From positions 1 to 6,673 of the forward strand of contig CAZAFM010000101.1 of NCBI GenBank assembly GCA_964484395.1: DNA of 6,673 nucleotides, read 5' to 3'. Shown in pieces: positions 6,317 to 6,673 of the stretch. Each line of letters starts with the position of its first letter. Positions within the stretch are counted from its first letter, which is position 1. Both the position numbers and the translations under genes were made by a program. The DNA comes from CAZAFM01 sp964484395 (GTDB taxonomy: Bacteria > Campylobacterota > Campylobacteria > Campylobacterales > CAZAFM01). Below the pieces are notes generated by a model, which was given only the letters and a program-made list of their open reading frames with translations, ran no database searches and had not been told where the DNA came from.

Positions 6317-6317
6317 C
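6298..6317. repeat. Short perfect inverted repeat between convergent genes
   Basis: GTAGAGA (6298-6304) and TCTCTAC (6311-6317) form a 7-bp stem with a six-base loop. It sits between the toxin stop and the convergent aldehyde dehydrogenase stop, where a bidirectional terminator might be. The stem is short, not GC-rich, and has no T-run on either side, so I call it an inverted repeat and not a terminator. Repeat copy 1 keeps a 6-bp version (5527-5532 with 5539-5544). Confidence 0.45.
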
Positions 6318-6673
6318 ACTATCACCACGGACTTTATCTCTGTAAACTCTTCCATGGCAAACATAGGACCCTCTTTTCCTATACCACTATATTTTACTCC
6401 TCCATAAGGCTGAGCATCAAATCTAAGTGTTGGCATATCATTTATCACAACTCCACCGCACTCAAACTCATCAATGGCTCTTTTAGTAAGCTCTAAAGAG
6501 TTTGAAAACATAGAGAACTGTAGCCCATAAGGAGAGTTGTTTATCTTAGGCAGTGCATCATCATAGTTTTTTACCTTTATGAGGCTAACTATAGGCGCAA
6601 AAACCTCTTCACAAACCACACTCATGCTATCAATAACATCACCCATTATTGTAGGCTCTAAAGTCTTGTCTGT
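6314..6673 (-). CDS. Aldehyde dehydrogenase, C-terminal part (5' end outside window)
   Basis: The minus-strand frame is open to the right edge; the ATG at 6644-6646 is internal because the residues before it (TDKTLEPTI) continue the family pattern. Of the 119 visible residues, EEVFAPIV (22-29) is the conserved segment whose glutamate contacts the nicotinamide ribose in this family. NNSPYGLQ (45-52), GGVVIND (73-79), PYGGVKYSGIGKEG (89-102) and EEFTEIKSVVI (108-118) are the standard C-terminal blocks of NAD(P)-dependent aldehyde dehydrogenases. The catalytic cysteine and Rossmann motifs are outside the window. The 'PTLRFDAQPYGGVKYSGIGKEG'-style region (split at 81-102) recalls the lactaldehyde/GapN-like branch, but the substrate cannot be assigned from this piece. 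The gene is convergent with the toxin, with 27 bases between the stop codons. It is probably unrelated to the signalling operon. Confidence 0.93.
   Translation of the reverse strand, partial: TDKTLEPTIMGDVIDSMSVVCEEVFAPIVSLIKVKNYDDALPKINNSPYGLQFSMFSNSLELTKRAIDEFECGGVVINDMPTLRFDAQPYGGVKYSGIGKEGPMFAMEEFTEIKSVVIV

Noticed and set aside
6298..6317. Bidirectional intrinsic terminator
   Set aside because: The 7-bp stem is short and AT-containing with no T-run on either side. Kept only as an inverted repeat.

Overview
The window is AT-rich and almost fully coding, with many AGA/AGG arginine codons and ATA isoleucine codons. The histidine kinase H-box carries the AHQWRQPL form that is common in sensor kinases of Campylobacterota (the former Epsilonproteobacteria). 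The density of PAS, GGDEF/EAL, Cache and HD-GYP proteins fits a free-living member of that phylum, Sulfurimonas-like or Arcobacter-like. This assignment rests on style and recollection, not on a database search.

Left and centre (1-5561): a tightly packed plus-strand operon. A PAS-GGDEF-EAL protein, cut by the left window edge, overlaps by four bases a membrane sensor histidine kinase with a substrate-binding-protein-like periplasmic domain. After a two-base gap comes a membrane Cache-HAMP-HD-GYP protein. The GGDEF site is degenerate (SGDRF), while the EAL and HD-GYP domains keep most or all of their catalytic residues. The likely output is cyclic-di-GMP breakdown by two unrelated phosphodiesterases, with two periplasmic sensory inputs and one cytoplasmic PAS input. 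No receiver domain or response regulator is present, so the kinase's partner lies elsewhere.

Right (5562-6286): a type II toxin-antitoxin module. A good sigma-70 promoter (5570-5598) drives a Phd/YefM-type antitoxin, followed with a GTGA overlap by a PIN-domain ribonuclease toxin. The module sits between two direct repeats, 5502-5544 and 6274-6316, which match at 39 of 43 positions and share an identical 25-bp core. The first copy is the 3' end of the HD-GYP gene. The second runs through the toxin stop codon and up to the stop codon of the next gene. The simplest reading is that a roughly 770-bp toxin-antitoxin cassette entered the 3' end of the HD-GYP gene and left a copy of that end on its far side.

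Far right (6314-6673): the C-terminal 119 residues of an NAD(P)-dependent aldehyde dehydrogenase on the minus strand, convergent with everything else and cut by the right window edge. I saw no tRNA, rRNA, CRISPR array or transposase, and no gene-free stretch over 300 bases. The longest non-coding gap is the 63-base promoter region before the antitoxin.
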